A stretch of DNA of 37,358 nucleotides from Desulfobulbaceae bacterium (GTDB lineage: Bacteria > Desulfobacterota > Desulfobulbia > Desulfobulbales > Desulfocapsaceae). Every line of letters starts with the position of its first letter. Positions within the stretch are counted from its first letter, which is position 1. The stretch spans positions 1 through 37,358 of the forward strand of contig JAAELB010000286.1 in NCBI GenBank assembly GCA_024227155.1, read 5' to 3'. The notes beneath the pieces were generated by a model, which saw only the letters and a program-made list of their open reading frames with translations, had not been told where the DNA came from and did not search any database. Below are positions 23,876 to 32,332 of the stretch, one piece after another. The position numbers were made by a program, and so were the translations under genes.

Positions 23876-24916
23876 ATGAACCACTACACCAGGCTTCAAA
23901 TTAAGGGGTATGAAGACGTTGTCAGATGTGATAACAGTGATGTTGGTTTTACTGCATGGATCAGCATCCACAATTCGAACAGAGGTCCCGCCCTTGGTGG
24001 ATGCAGAGTGTGGAATTACGACAACAAAGATGAGGCCCTCATTGATGTTCTCAGGTTAAGCCGGGGAATGACCTACAAAAACGCCCTTGCAAGACTCCCA
24101 ATTGGTGGAGGAAAGAGTGTGGTTCATACTGATATAACTACGGTGAACCGTGCTGCAATGTTCGCAGCAATCGGTGATTTTGTTGAGACCTTTGATGGTC
24201 TTTACATCATCGCTGAAGATGTAAATTCCACCCTGGAAGACATGGAAATAGTAAAGGAAAAAACCAACCATGTTGCAACAGTAGGAGCAAGCGGCAACCC
24301 CAGTCCTTTTACCGCCTACGGGGTATACTGCGCGATCAAAGCCTGTGTTAAATTCAAACTGCAGCGAGACACACTCGACGGTCTCACCGTGGCTGTTCAA
24401 GGCGTTGGTGAAACAGGAGGGAGGCTTGCAGAATTATTATATAAGGACCACTGCAATATCATCGCAACCGACATCAATCAGGAGAATCTTCAGCGCCTTG
24501 CAGGCAGAGTTGATTTCCAGCGGGTACCACCGGCTGAGATATACACAACCGGCTGTGATATTTTTTCCCCCTGCGCCCTTGGGGGCATCCTTAATGAACA
24601 GACTATCCCTGCTCTTCTCTGCCAGATCGTTGCTGGTAGTGCAAACAACCAGCTTTTAACCGACAAAGACGGAGAGAGACTACACAGACGTGGAATTCTT
24701 TACGCTCCGGATTATGCTGTCAATGCAGGCGGTGTGATCAACATAAGTTGTGAACTCGGCACACAATACAACCGTGAAAAAGCCAAAAAACGCACCTCGC
24801 GCATTGAAAGCACCCTGCTCGAAATCTTCAGGACGGCAAAACAACGTTCACGTCCCCCACATGTAATCGCCGACTGCCTGGCTGAGAATCTTTTTTCCCT
24901 GCGTGCAGCGGCCTGA
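23876..24916 (+). CDS. Leucine dehydrogenase-like amino acid dehydrogenase
   Basis: 346 residues. From this start the catalytic residues fall at the textbook leucine dehydrogenase positions: Lys68 (TYKNA), Lys80 (GGGK) and Asp115 (AEDVNST). The NAD site is GVGETGG (176-182), with an acidic residue at 199 (ATDIN) favouring NAD over NADP. GPALGGCR (37-44) and DYAVNAGGVIN are also typical of the Glu/Leu/Phe/Val dehydrogenase family. It interconverts leucine, valine or isoleucine with their 2-oxoacids. AAGGA precedes the ATG; the frame is open nine codons upstream. It follows the vor operon with repeat copy C between them. It is convergent with the MMPL gene, five bases apart. Confidence 0.93.
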   Translation: MNHYTRLQIKGYEDVVRCDNSDVGFTAWISIHNSNRGPALGGCRVWNYDNKDEALIDVLRLSRGMTYKNALARLPIGGGKSVVHTDITTVNRAAMFAAIGDFVETFDGLYIIAEDVNSTLEDMEIVKEKTNHVATVGASGNPSPFTAYGVYCAIKACVKFKLQRDTLDGLTVAVQGVGETGGRLAELLYKDHCNIIATDINQENLQRLAGRVDFQRVPPAEIYTTGCDIFSPCALGGILNEQTIPALLCQIVAGSANNQLLTDKDGERLHRRGILYAPDYAVNAGGVINISCELGTQYNREKAKKRTSRIESTLLEIFRTAKQRSRPPHVIADCLAENLFSLRAAA

Positions 24917-24921
24917 ACACA

Positions 24922-27456
24922 CTATAGTCGCTCTTCCGAAGTAAACGGCTGCAGCCATACCAACAATTGCGGCAAGAGGGTTAAGGCCGTGATAAGTGCA
25001 ATCAACATGGCAAGACCTGTAAAGAGGCCGAAATAGATGGTTGGCCAAAAGTTAGAGAGCATCAGAATGGAAAAGCCTACTATAATGATCATAGAGGTGT
25101 AATACATGGCATGTCCAATCGAGTTATGGCAGCGGTGAAGAGAGGCGTAATAATCACCGTCTTTCTCAATTTCCTCTTCGAAACGATGGATATAATGGAT
25201 GGTGTTATCGACAGCTATACCGATACTGATCGCCGCAATGGTAATTGTCATCATATCTAAAGGAATATCCAACCATCCCATCACCCCAAGCACACCACCC
25301 GCTGACAGCAAATTAGGAAACAGACCAATGAGAGCAATTTTCAGAGAACGAAATAAAACCCAAAACATCAGTAGCAAGGCAAACGCCACAACCCCCAGTG
25401 TCTTGACTTGTGAGGTGAAAAGACTTTGGAGCATATTATTATAGAGGATCATTGCTCCGGATAAATGGACCTTATCCTTTTCAAGACCAAGCTCATTAAC
25501 GAGATCGTATCTGATTTCCTTAAGCAGTTTGTCTCTCTGCAGGGATTTCATCGAATCTTTAATTCGTACAGTAAAACGGAGTTCATTATTCTCAAAAGAG
25601 ATATATGGAGCCAATAGCAAGCCCTCATATTTTTCAGGTAATTTTGTGTACAGGACCCCCATATCCAGACTGTCCAACGACTTGCCCTTATTGAGGTGTC
25701 GTCCTATCTTGAGAAGAGTTCCAAGTGACAGCACTTTCCCGATTTCAGGTCTGTTTTCAAGATAGTCATGTACCCTTTCGGCTACTTCCAGACGATGGTC
25801 CATAAACCAGTACTTTCCGTCATCCGCCCCTGATCCACCCTGTTCTGTGTCGTTAAAGAGATCGTCTTCTATCTCAAACTCATCAAAAAATTCATCTCCG
25901 CCTTCCTCATCCTCATCCTCTTCCTCGAAGGTTTCAAACTGGACAATAACATCAAGCGGGGTAGTACCCCCGAGCTTTTGGTCAATGACTTTCATGCCCT
26001 GGTAAATTTCCGTTGACTTCTTGAAGTAATCAATGAAACTGTTTTCAACCCGTAATCTCGATACACCAAAAACTGTTATTATGGTGAAGATTAGAGTTAA
26101 AAATAGAATCGTCTTGCCGTAGGTTTCTGTCATCCTCCCCAGAAAATCGGTCAAAGAAAAATTTAAGATTCTGGTCCTCGATGGCAGACCAGGTTTTTTC
26201 ATCAACATCGCACATGCTGGAAAAAGCACAAAGGTCAACGCAAGTGAGAGCGAAATACCAAGGCTCATCATGTAACCAAAGTGAATCACAGGTTTTATGT
26301 CGCAGATCATAAGAGACGTAAAACCTGCAATGGTTGTAAGAGTGGCGTACAGACATGGGATGAATTTAGACTGGATAGTTTTTTTTACCAGGGTACGGTT
26401 ATCCGCTTCGGGCAGCGTCACCTGATATTCACGAAAACGAACAACCAGATGGACTGAAATGGCCAGGGTTATCACCAACTGTAACGATATAAAATTAGAT
26501 GAGATAACGGTCACATCCCAGCCAAAAGTGCCCAAGATACCCATCATCGAAATTGCAGATAAAAAACAGCAGAGCATTGGCAAGATAATCCAGCGCTTGC
26601 TCCTGAAGAACAGCCCAAGCATCAGGGCCAGCAACAAAAACACGATCAAGCCAAACATTCTCAAATCATTTTTGATATAGCTGATCATGTCATCGGCTAT
26701 CATGCTGACACCACCAAGGAAAAACCGGCCTTTGTCGCGGTTTTCCTCCATAATTGCCCTGACCGCCAGGATATTTTGGTGTTGTTTAACATTCAACGAC
26801 AGCTGTCGATCCCTGATCTCATCAACAATACTGGCATATTCTGTGGCCTCAGCAGAAGATAGTCCCTCCGTCTTCTTATCTAAGAGTTCATTTCTTCTGG
26901 AGGTAAGTTCTCTGGCGACGGAATCAGCCTTAAGGTTCACAATAATGGCCGTGGTCTGCATATCCCTGCTCACCAGCAGATCCCGATAGAAGTAACTTTC
27001 AGAGAGTTCAATTTTTGCCAGGTTTTTATCAATAGATGGCGATTCCAGTGATGGAATATTGCCTTTGGCAAGCTCGGAAAACGAAACGGGAGGGCTCTCC
27101 AACAGTGGAACATCCAAAATGGTGAGTACAGATTCCACCGCCTCAAGGTGGTGTAGTGCACTGCGTAGCTCCTTTAAAGTTGCAAGATTAGCATGATCCA
27201 GTAACTCTCCTGAGTTGGGAGTAAAAGCAACCAATAAAAAATCTTGTCCCTTATACCTTTCGGATATTTCCCGTGCATAGCGCAAATCTTGATCGTTTTC
27301 GAGCAGCAAGGTCTCCGTTGAGGCATCAATTCGGAAATTACTGGCCTGGAAGCCTAGTATACCCACCACCAGAGAAAGTATTACGATTGCCCAGACAGGC
27401 CGATCGAGAACCCAGTTTGTATACCACCCGGCGAACTTCCCCGTATTATTGTTCAT
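24922..27456 (-). CDS. HAE3/MMPL-family RND exporter
   Basis: 844 residues with about twelve membrane helices in two halves: one N-terminal helix, a periplasmic domain and a helix cluster (about 265-425), then the same pattern repeated. Motifs include AISVHLVVRFREY in the first half and AISIGIAVDNTIHYIHRFEEE in the second, as in sterol-sensing-like MMPL domains. It exports hydrophobic or amphiphilic compounds, perhaps lipids or hopanoids, using the proton gradient. AAGGA lies before the ATG at 27456; a start nine codons upstream is less likely. Oddity: the second periplasmic domain carries a strongly acidic insert (about residues 511-537, 18 of 28 residues Asp or Glu). No membrane-fusion partner is adjacent. 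Confidence 0.92.
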   Translation of the reverse strand: MNNNTGKFAGWYTNWVLDRPVWAIVILSLVVGILGFQASNFRIDASTETLLLENDQDLRYAREISERYKGQDFLLVAFTPNSGELLDHANLATLKELRSALHHLEAVESVLTILDVPLLESPPVSFSELAKGNIPSLESPSIDKNLAKIELSESYFYRDLLVSRDMQTTAIIVNLKADSVARELTSRRNELLDKKTEGLSSAEATEYASIVDEIRDRQLSLNVKQHQNILAVRAIMEENRDKGRFFLGGVSMIADDMISYIKNDLRMFGLIVFLLLALMLGLFFRSKRWIILPMLCCFLSAISMMGILGTFGWDVTVISSNFISLQLVITLAISVHLVVRFREYQVTLPEADNRTLVKKTIQSKFIPCLYATLTTIAGFTSLMICDIKPVIHFGYMMSLGISLSLALTFVLFPACAMLMKKPGLPSRTRILNFSLTDFLGRMTETYGKTILFLTLIFTIITVFGVSRLRVENSFIDYFKKSTEIYQGMKVIDQKLGGTTPLDVIVQFETFEEEDEDEEGGDEFFDEFEIEDDLFNDTEQGGSGADDGKYWFMDHRLEVAERVHDYLENRPEIGKVLSLGTLLKIGRHLNKGKSLDSLDMGVLYTKLPEKYEGLLLAPYISFENNELRFTVRIKDSMKSLQRDKLLKEIRYDLVNELGLEKDKVHLSGAMILYNNMLQSLFTSQVKTLGVVAFALLLMFWVLFRSLKIALIGLFPNLLSAGGVLGVMGWLDIPLDMMTITIAAISIGIAVDNTIHYIHRFEEEIEKDGDYYASLHRCHNSIGHAMYYTSMIIIVGFSILMLSNFWPTIYFGLFTGLAMLIALITALTLLPQLLVWLQPFTSEERL

Positions 27457-27718
27457 TGTGTTCCTTTGTGCTGGAATTGACACCTAGGAGTACATAGCAC
27501 CTTACTCCTGGAGTTCTGTTATAAAAAACAAGAAAATCAAGCAGCAATCTTCATTAAATTTTCAGTAAATGCAACATAAAACGTTTTCTGTATGGTCAAC
27601 AAAGCACTCTCTTTTGAAGCGCCCACTGCATCTTAATGGACGCGATAGAAGAAAGGCTGTATAGTTGTGAACCTATCATGATATTTGCAAAAACATTCTT
27701 CCCCGAGGCCAGCTGTTA

Positions 27719-28243
27719 ATGTCGCTATTTGTGCTTTCACAGATCCTTGTTGGAATCGCTATCTGTACTGATATACTCTCTTTCCAGTTTAAAGAGAGAA
27801 AACATATCGTCTACTGCCTGCTCGTTTCATGCACTCTGATTTCCGTTCATTTTATGTGCCTTAACCGCTGGACCGCCGCATGTTTAGGATTGGTAGCTAC
27901 GTTACGTTTCGCCACCAGTCTCTTTTCCACTTCAAAGATATTTATGGCAATTTTCATAACCGCCAGCGTAATATTTTCGGCACTCACCTACGAAGGGTTA
28001 CTCTCTATCCTGGGCTGCACCGGGGCTATTTTTGGCACAACGGCCTCCTTCTGCAAAGAGGATAAACAGCTGCGCCAGCTTATGTTTATCGGCACAAGTT
28101 TTTGGCTGGTCCACAACTATCTTGCCGGTTCACCGGGTGCTGTACTTATGGAGAGCCTCTTTATTGGCTCAAACCTTGTCGGCTATTTCAGGTATTATAT
28201 CAGGCCCCGAAAGCAGGCCATGGTTTCTCCTGCAAACAAGTAA
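27719..28243 (+). CDS. YgjV-family inner-membrane protein
   Basis: 174 residues with about six membrane helices. ILVGIAICTDILSFQFKERKHIVYCLLVSC at the start and SFWLVHNYLAGSPGAVLMESLFIGSNLVGYFRYYIR at the end match the YgjV inner-membrane family (Imp-YgjV), whose function is unknown. A GAGG lies ten bases before the ATG. It is a single gene between the MMPL exporter (divergent) and the CsgG-like gene. Confidence 0.85.
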   Translation: MSLFVLSQILVGIAICTDILSFQFKERKHIVYCLLVSCTLISVHFMCLNRWTAACLGLVATLRFATSLFSTSKIFMAIFITASVIFSALTYEGLLSILGCTGAIFGTTASFCKEDKQLRQLMFIGTSFWLVHNYLAGSPGAVLMESLFIGSNLVGYFRYYIRPRKQAMVSPANK

Positions 28244-28301
28244 TAATTACACCCCATTTGCTTTGTTCTGCGATTTCCGATACACTCCTTGGTAAGTACA
28301 T

Positions 28302-28318
28302 AGCCCTTTACAACAGGG
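28302..28318. terminator. Weak hairpin after the YgjV-like gene
   Basis: GCCCT-TTACAAC-AGGGC, a 5-bp stem with only a short T-rich stretch (AATCTTTTG) later. It may be a weak terminator or part of the leader of the CsgG-like gene. Confidence 0.3.
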
Positions 28319-28385
28319 CGACTTAATCTTTTGTTGTTTTACAACAGGCTCTCAGAAAAAAGAGACTAATTTACCGGTGAAAAAT

Positions 28386-29333
28386 ATGAAAAATTCCGCA
28401 CTTTTTGCTCTATCCGTTTCGTTGTTTTTTCTGCTTCAAGCAGTTCCTGCATCTACAGAAACAACCATTCCTGCGCCCCCGGAGGGGAATTTACGCTACT
28501 CAATCACAGTAACCAAGTTTAAAAACGAAGCTGGCTGGGCCGGGAAATGGAACGTGGGGGATGGTTTTGCCACCATCATGACTAATCTACTCCACAAATC
28601 GGGCTGGTTCATCGTTTTAGGAGATTCCGAGATGCGTAAAGCGGCAATGGCGGAGCAGGATCTTGTCAGCAGCGGCAGGACCGCTAAGGGCAAAAAATCC
28701 GCCAAAACCGGCAGACTGACACCTGCGCAACTTCTCGTTCGAGGCTCCATTACCCATGTGCAAAATGATACGGGGAGTGGAGGAGGCGGGCTGAATTTTG
28801 CCGGTATTTCTATCGGTGCCTCAGCCGGAAAGGCGGAGATAAACACCACCATCTACCTTGTTGATTCTGAAACCGGCCAGGTTAAAGCTTCCACTGACAT
28901 CGTCGGCGTGTCAGGCAAAAAGGGCTTCACCATCGGCTACCATGGATCTGACCTGGGGGGCCTCACAGGGGGAGGTGGAGGACAAAAAAAAGACAACGTG
29001 GGAAAAGCTACCGAAAACGCGGTTGCCCAAGCGGTGCAGTTTCTCATTCAACAACTTGAAAACATTCCCTGGGAGGCCTCAATTCTCATGGTTAAAAATG
29101 ACAAAATCATCATTAACCGTGGAAGCCGGGAAGGTGTAAGCGTTGGCACCACCTTCAAAGTAGGTGACATTGAGGAGCTGGTCGACCCGGATACAGGTGA
29201 GGTTCTTGACTCTGAAATGACACAGGTTGGAACAATTAAGGTCACTAAAATTAAAGAAAAAATTGCCTACTGTTCTGCTGAATCAGGCCTTGATGATATG
29301 AAAAAAGGCATGTCGGTGTTTACCATTCAGTAA
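28386..29333 (+). CDS. CsgG/HfaB-like secreted protein with FlgT-like C-terminus
   Basis: 315 residues. A signal peptide (KNSALFALSVSLFFLLQAVPAS) lacks a lipobox cysteine, unlike true CsgG lipoproteins. The middle (about 35-230) has CsgG-type features: ITVTKFKNEAG, VGDGFATIMTNLLHKSGWFIVLG, LTPAQLLVRGSITHV, STTIYLVDSETGQV-like phrasing and a glycine-rich stretch (GGLTGGGGGQKK). The end (about 240-315) reads VKNDKIIINRGSREGVSVGTTFKV and VGTIKVTKIKEKIAYCSAE, like the FlgT C-terminal beta domain. GGTGA sits five bases before the ATG; a GTG at 28377 is also possible. No curli genes are nearby, so the role is probably in envelope assembly or secretion but remains unproven. Confidence 0.85.
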   Translation: MKNSALFALSVSLFFLLQAVPASTETTIPAPPEGNLRYSITVTKFKNEAGWAGKWNVGDGFATIMTNLLHKSGWFIVLGDSEMRKAAMAEQDLVSSGRTAKGKKSAKTGRLTPAQLLVRGSITHVQNDTGSGGGGLNFAGISIGASAGKAEINTTIYLVDSETGQVKASTDIVGVSGKKGFTIGYHGSDLGGLTGGGGGQKKDNVGKATENAVAQAVQFLIQQLENIPWEASILMVKNDKIIINRGSREGVSVGTTFKVGDIEELVDPDTGEVLDSEMTQVGTIKVTKIKEKIAYCSAESGLDDMKKGMSVFTIQ

Positions 29334-29400
29334 CAGGTAGATCATCTGCCGAAACAAGCATGCAGAAAGGCGGTGATCAATCCTACAATCCAAGCTTTGG

Positions 29401-29802
29401 CTATACTGCTATTTTAGGCTGAAAAGCACAATAGCCTGAGCGTGGGCCGACCTGGGGATGATTCCGACAGGTATCCGGTCGATTTTGATAGATCATGCAT
29501 TGCCGTGTTGTTTTATCGAGATAGAGACAATCACCGTTTGCCATTCTTGCAAGGGTGAAGGTCTCCGTCCGGGAATGAAAATGGTCGACGACCCCTTTTT
29601 TCATCAGGCGCTTTGCTACCATCTTTAAACTTTCCTCAAGTTCGAACTCATCCATAACCCCCATGCGAACAAGGTCTTTCGGTTGAACTTCCACTGGGAG
29701 GCTACAGCAGGTAGCCCCGCAATATTCGCACAGCTTTTTACTATATTTCGCCCATGTCGCAACATCATCGATATTGGACTGGATATTTGGCATTTTAATC
29801 AT
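29401..29802 (-). CDS. YkgJ-family cysteine-cluster protein
   Basis: 133 residues from the ATG at 29802 (the frame is open 37 codons further upstream). The cysteine pattern CEYCGATCC near the N-terminus, then GDCLYLDKTTRQCMIYQNRPDTCRNHP and a final YCAF, is that of the YkgJ/UPF0153 family, thought to bind zinc or an iron-sulfur cluster. Function unknown. The start is uncertain: AAGAG lies about eleven bases before the chosen ATG, and another ATG follows three codons later. It is divergent from tcdA with about 125 bases between. Confidence 0.82.
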   Translation of the reverse strand: MIKMPNIQSNIDDVATWAKYSKKLCEYCGATCCSLPVEVQPKDLVRMGVMDEFELEESLKMVAKRLMKKGVVDHFHSRTETFTLARMANGDCLYLDKTTRQCMIYQNRPDTCRNHPQVGPRSGYCAFQPKIAV

Positions 29803-29926
29803 ATTATAGCTACTCTTACATCCGTTATAATGAGAACTCAGCCCTCTTTGCAAAGCAAAAAGGTTGCGTTTATACCATGAAAAAAACCAAATTGCGAGAG
29901 CATAGCAAACCAAACAGTAGAAAATA

Positions 29927-30670
29927 ATGGAGAGATTTACCAGAACAGAACAGCTCCTGGGTGAGAAGCGTTTCAGGACATTACAATCAAAACTGGTTAC
30001 GGTGGTCGGCCTGGGTGCAGTTGGTGGTTACGTGGTTGAAGGGCTCGTTCGCGCCGGAATTCAACATTTGCGTATAGTCGATTTTGATACCGTTCAAACA
30101 AGCAATATAAACAGACAGCTTCTGGCTCTTGAAACCACCCTCGGCCGTCCCAAGGCTGCAGTGGCAAGGGAGCGTGTTCTTGCCATCAATAGTGAATGCA
30201 CAGTTGAAGCCCTTCCTCTTTTTGCAGGTGAGGAAACACTGGACGAAATTTTTGATCCAGTACCGGACCTGCTTATCGATGCAATCGACTCCCTCAATCC
30301 AAAAGTCCAACTACTTCATGGTGCTTACATCCGTAATATACCAACTATCAGCTCAATGGGGGCAGCCCTTCGCACTGACCCAAGCCAAATTAGAACAGGT
30401 GAACTATTCTCCACCTCAAACTGCCCACTGGCAAAACACGTACGAAAACGGTTACGCAGAAGAGGAGTAGGCGAGGGAATTGAGTGTGTTTATTCAAGAG
30501 AAAAATTTGATTTCGACTACCAGCGTCCCAGTCAGGATGAGAAGATCGGCGAGACACCTTTCAGTGACCGGGGCCGTGAACGAAATATCCTCGGTAGCCT
30601 GCCGACAATTACCGGCATCTTTGGCTTAACCATTGCCAACATGGCCATCATGAAATTATCCAAGTCATAA
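29927..30670 (+). CDS. tcdA: tRNA threonylcarbamoyladenosine dehydratase (TcdA/CsdL)
   Basis: 247 residues, in the usual range. The E1-like Rossmann core has GLGAVGG (28-34) and VDFDTVQTSNINRQ (51-64). The TcdA-specific second half contains IDAIDSLNPKVQLL, SSMGAALRTDPSQIRTGELFSTSNCPLAKHVRKRLRRRGV and CVYSREK. The enzyme uses ATP to cyclise t6A to ct6A at position 37 of ANN-decoding tRNAs. The sequence TITGIFGLTIANM near the end is typical. No strong ribosome site is visible. It sits near truA and thpR, two other RNA-processing genes. Confidence 0.92.
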   Translation: MERFTRTEQLLGEKRFRTLQSKLVTVVGLGAVGGYVVEGLVRAGIQHLRIVDFDTVQTSNINRQLLALETTLGRPKAAVARERVLAINSECTVEALPLFAGEETLDEIFDPVPDLLIDAIDSLNPKVQLLHGAYIRNIPTISSMGAALRTDPSQIRTGELFSTSNCPLAKHVRKRLRRRGVGEGIECVYSREKFDFDYQRPSQDEKIGETPFSDRGRERNILGSLPTITGIFGLTIANMAIMKLSKS

Positions 30671-30737
30671 TCCGGGGTGCCGGGAGTATATCGTCCTTGC
30701 TGCTCTGTTAACTAGCCTTGTACTGATTACTATTCAC

Positions 30738-31535
30738 CTAGCTCCCGGAGCCTATCGCCTCGATAGGGCTGATAAATCTCTGCAGTTCTTCGTCGTTATA
30801 AAAGGCTTTTTCAAAAAATAGTCCTGCAGCCGGTGCCGTATGGCCCTGGGGGACCTTTGAGCTTGTGGTTAAAATATTCTCGATATCAGAAACAGTCAAT
30901 CGGCCGCAACCAACTTCGACCAACAGCCCCACCATCCTCCTGACCATTCGCCAGAGAAAATGGGATCCCACCACCCGTACCGACAGTTTTCCATCCTCCT
31001 CCACCAGCTGCACCGCATGAACCAGAGCTTTTGTGGATTTTTTAAGCTCCGGCTTCTCCGCCAAAGATACAAAGTCACGGAAGCCAACCATACAATCCGC
31101 AGCCCCTTGCATCGCTTTTATATCAAGAGAATCCCTGACCCACCAGCTGTACCGTTTACCAAAGGCGGATTTTCGAGTGGATAGATAGTAGATATAGCAC
31201 CTCGCGACACAGTTATGGCGTGCATGAAAACGCGGCCCGGCTTTCTGCACTCTGCGAACGGCGATATCTTTAGGCAGCTGATCATTAAAGAAACGGCTGA
31301 GTTCGCTGGCAGCAATATCCCTGTCCATCTCAAGATGAGCAGTATATTCCAGTGCATGCACCCCAGCATCTGTCCTGCCGCACCCCTGGATATCTACTGA
31401 AGTGCCAGGGAAAATACGTTGAGTCACCTTTATGAGATCTCCCTGTACCGTCCTTGCATCATTTTGTCTCTGCCAGCCACTGAAGTTGGTTCCATCGTAC
31501 TCAATGATAAGTTTATAGCGAAACGACTCAGACAT
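30738..31535 (-). CDS. truA: tRNA pseudouridine synthase A
   Basis: 265 residues, standard length. The opening YKLIIEYDGTNFSGWQRQ and the catalytic Asp56 in CGRTDAGVHA define TruA. DIAVRRVQKAGPRFHARHNCVARCYIYYL and SHFLWRMVRRMVGLLVEVG are also conserved. It makes pseudouridine at positions 38-40 of tRNA anticodon arms. AAAGGA precedes the ATG. It is divergent from thpR; the intergenic region is mostly filled by repeat copy E. Confidence 0.96.
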   Translation of the reverse strand: MSESFRYKLIIEYDGTNFSGWQRQNDARTVQGDLIKVTQRIFPGTSVDIQGCGRTDAGVHALEYTAHLEMDRDIAASELSRFFNDQLPKDIAVRRVQKAGPRFHARHNCVARCYIYYLSTRKSAFGKRYSWWVRDSLDIKAMQGAADCMVGFRDFVSLAEKPELKKSTKALVHAVQLVEEDGKLSVRVVGSHFLWRMVRRMVGLLVEVGCGRLTVSDIENILTTSSKVPQGHTAPAAGLFFEKAFYNDEELQRFISPIEAIGSGS

Positions 31536-31584
31536 TTGTGTTATCCTTTTTCCTTAGTACCACAAAACAATACAACCCATTCCT

Positions 31585-31748
31585 GAGCCCGTTGATTTAA
31601 TGCCTTTTCGCCCAATCTCTTCGTTAAACCAAAAAATTTATCCTCCGGTAAGCGAGGCACGAGACTCCGAGATATCAACTATATGCCTGTGGTAAATTTT
31701 TTTATTTGCCTCGATATTGAACAAAAATGCTATCAAATCAACAGACTC
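31585..31748 (-). mobile_element. Family 2 MITE-like repeat, copy E
   Basis: 164 bp, non-coding. Plus-strand ends are GAGCCCGTTGATTTAATGCC and (right) AAATCAACAGACTC, an imperfect inverted repeat. A perfect 6-bp duplication, ATTCCT, flanks it (31579-31584 and 31749-31754). Reversed, it matches copy D nearly throughout and has about 23 extra bases in the middle (ACGAGACTCCGAG region, near 31660). It fills most of the truA-thpR intergenic region and ends 23 bases before the thpR start, so it may carry or displace promoters for both genes. Confidence 0.9.
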
Positions 31749-31771
31749 ATTCCTCAACCACTGGAAAAATC

Positions 31772-32317
31772 ATGGTTCGCCTCTTTGTCGCAATTGATAT
31801 ACCCGATAACATAAAAACCTATATCCAGGGGATGGCTAGAGCAATCCCAAAAGCACGATCTGTTCCACCGGACCAACTTCACCTCACCCTCAAATTCATA
31901 GGAGAGGTAGAGAGTAGTCTTCTCCTGGATATCCGCGATGCTTTAGGACGCATTAACACCCCCCGGTTCTCACTTCAACTCAAAGGCGTCGGCACCTTCC
32001 CACCACGGGGTATCCCTCGTGTTTTATGGGTAGGGACAAAGACCATGGAAAATAAAGACCACCTCTTTGATCTCAGAAAACAGATCGACAAAGCACTCTT
32101 TGCAGCGGGTATAACAAAAGAGAAAAAGAAGTTTTCTCCCCATATCACCCTCGCTCGCTTGAATAACAGTCCGATCAAAGCACTACAGAATTTTCTTGCA
32201 GGAAATGCGTTACTTGAAAGTCCCTGGTTTGAGGTGACAAGCTTCACTCTCTACTCGAGTCAGCTGACACCTAAGGGTGCTATCCATACGGTGGAAGAAA
32301 GATATCGACTACGATAA
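31772..32317 (+). CDS. thpR: RNA 2',3'-cyclic phosphodiesterase
   Basis: 181 residues from this start. Two HxTx motifs mark the 2H phosphoesterase fold: HLTL at 37-40 and HITL at 124-127. The opening MVRLFVAIDIPDNIK is the usual ThpR start. An in-frame ATG at 31727 lies inside repeat copy E and would add 15 unrelated residues, so I rejected it. The enzyme opens 2',3'-cyclic phosphate ends of RNA. GGA a few bases upstream is a weak ribosome site. It is convergent with the PhoD-like gene, 15 bases apart. Confidence 0.93.
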   Translation: MVRLFVAIDIPDNIKTYIQGMARAIPKARSVPPDQLHLTLKFIGEVESSLLLDIRDALGRINTPRFSLQLKGVGTFPPRGIPRVLWVGTKTMENKDHLFDLRKQIDKALFAAGITKEKKKFSPHITLARLNNSPIKALQNFLAGNALLESPWFEVTSFTLYSSQLTPKGAIHTVEERYRLR

Positions 32318-32332
32318 TAACGGTAAAATCGC

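Noticed and set aside
31727-31771. Longer start for thpR
   Set aside because: The extra residues come from repeat copy E, and the family begins at MVRLFVAID.
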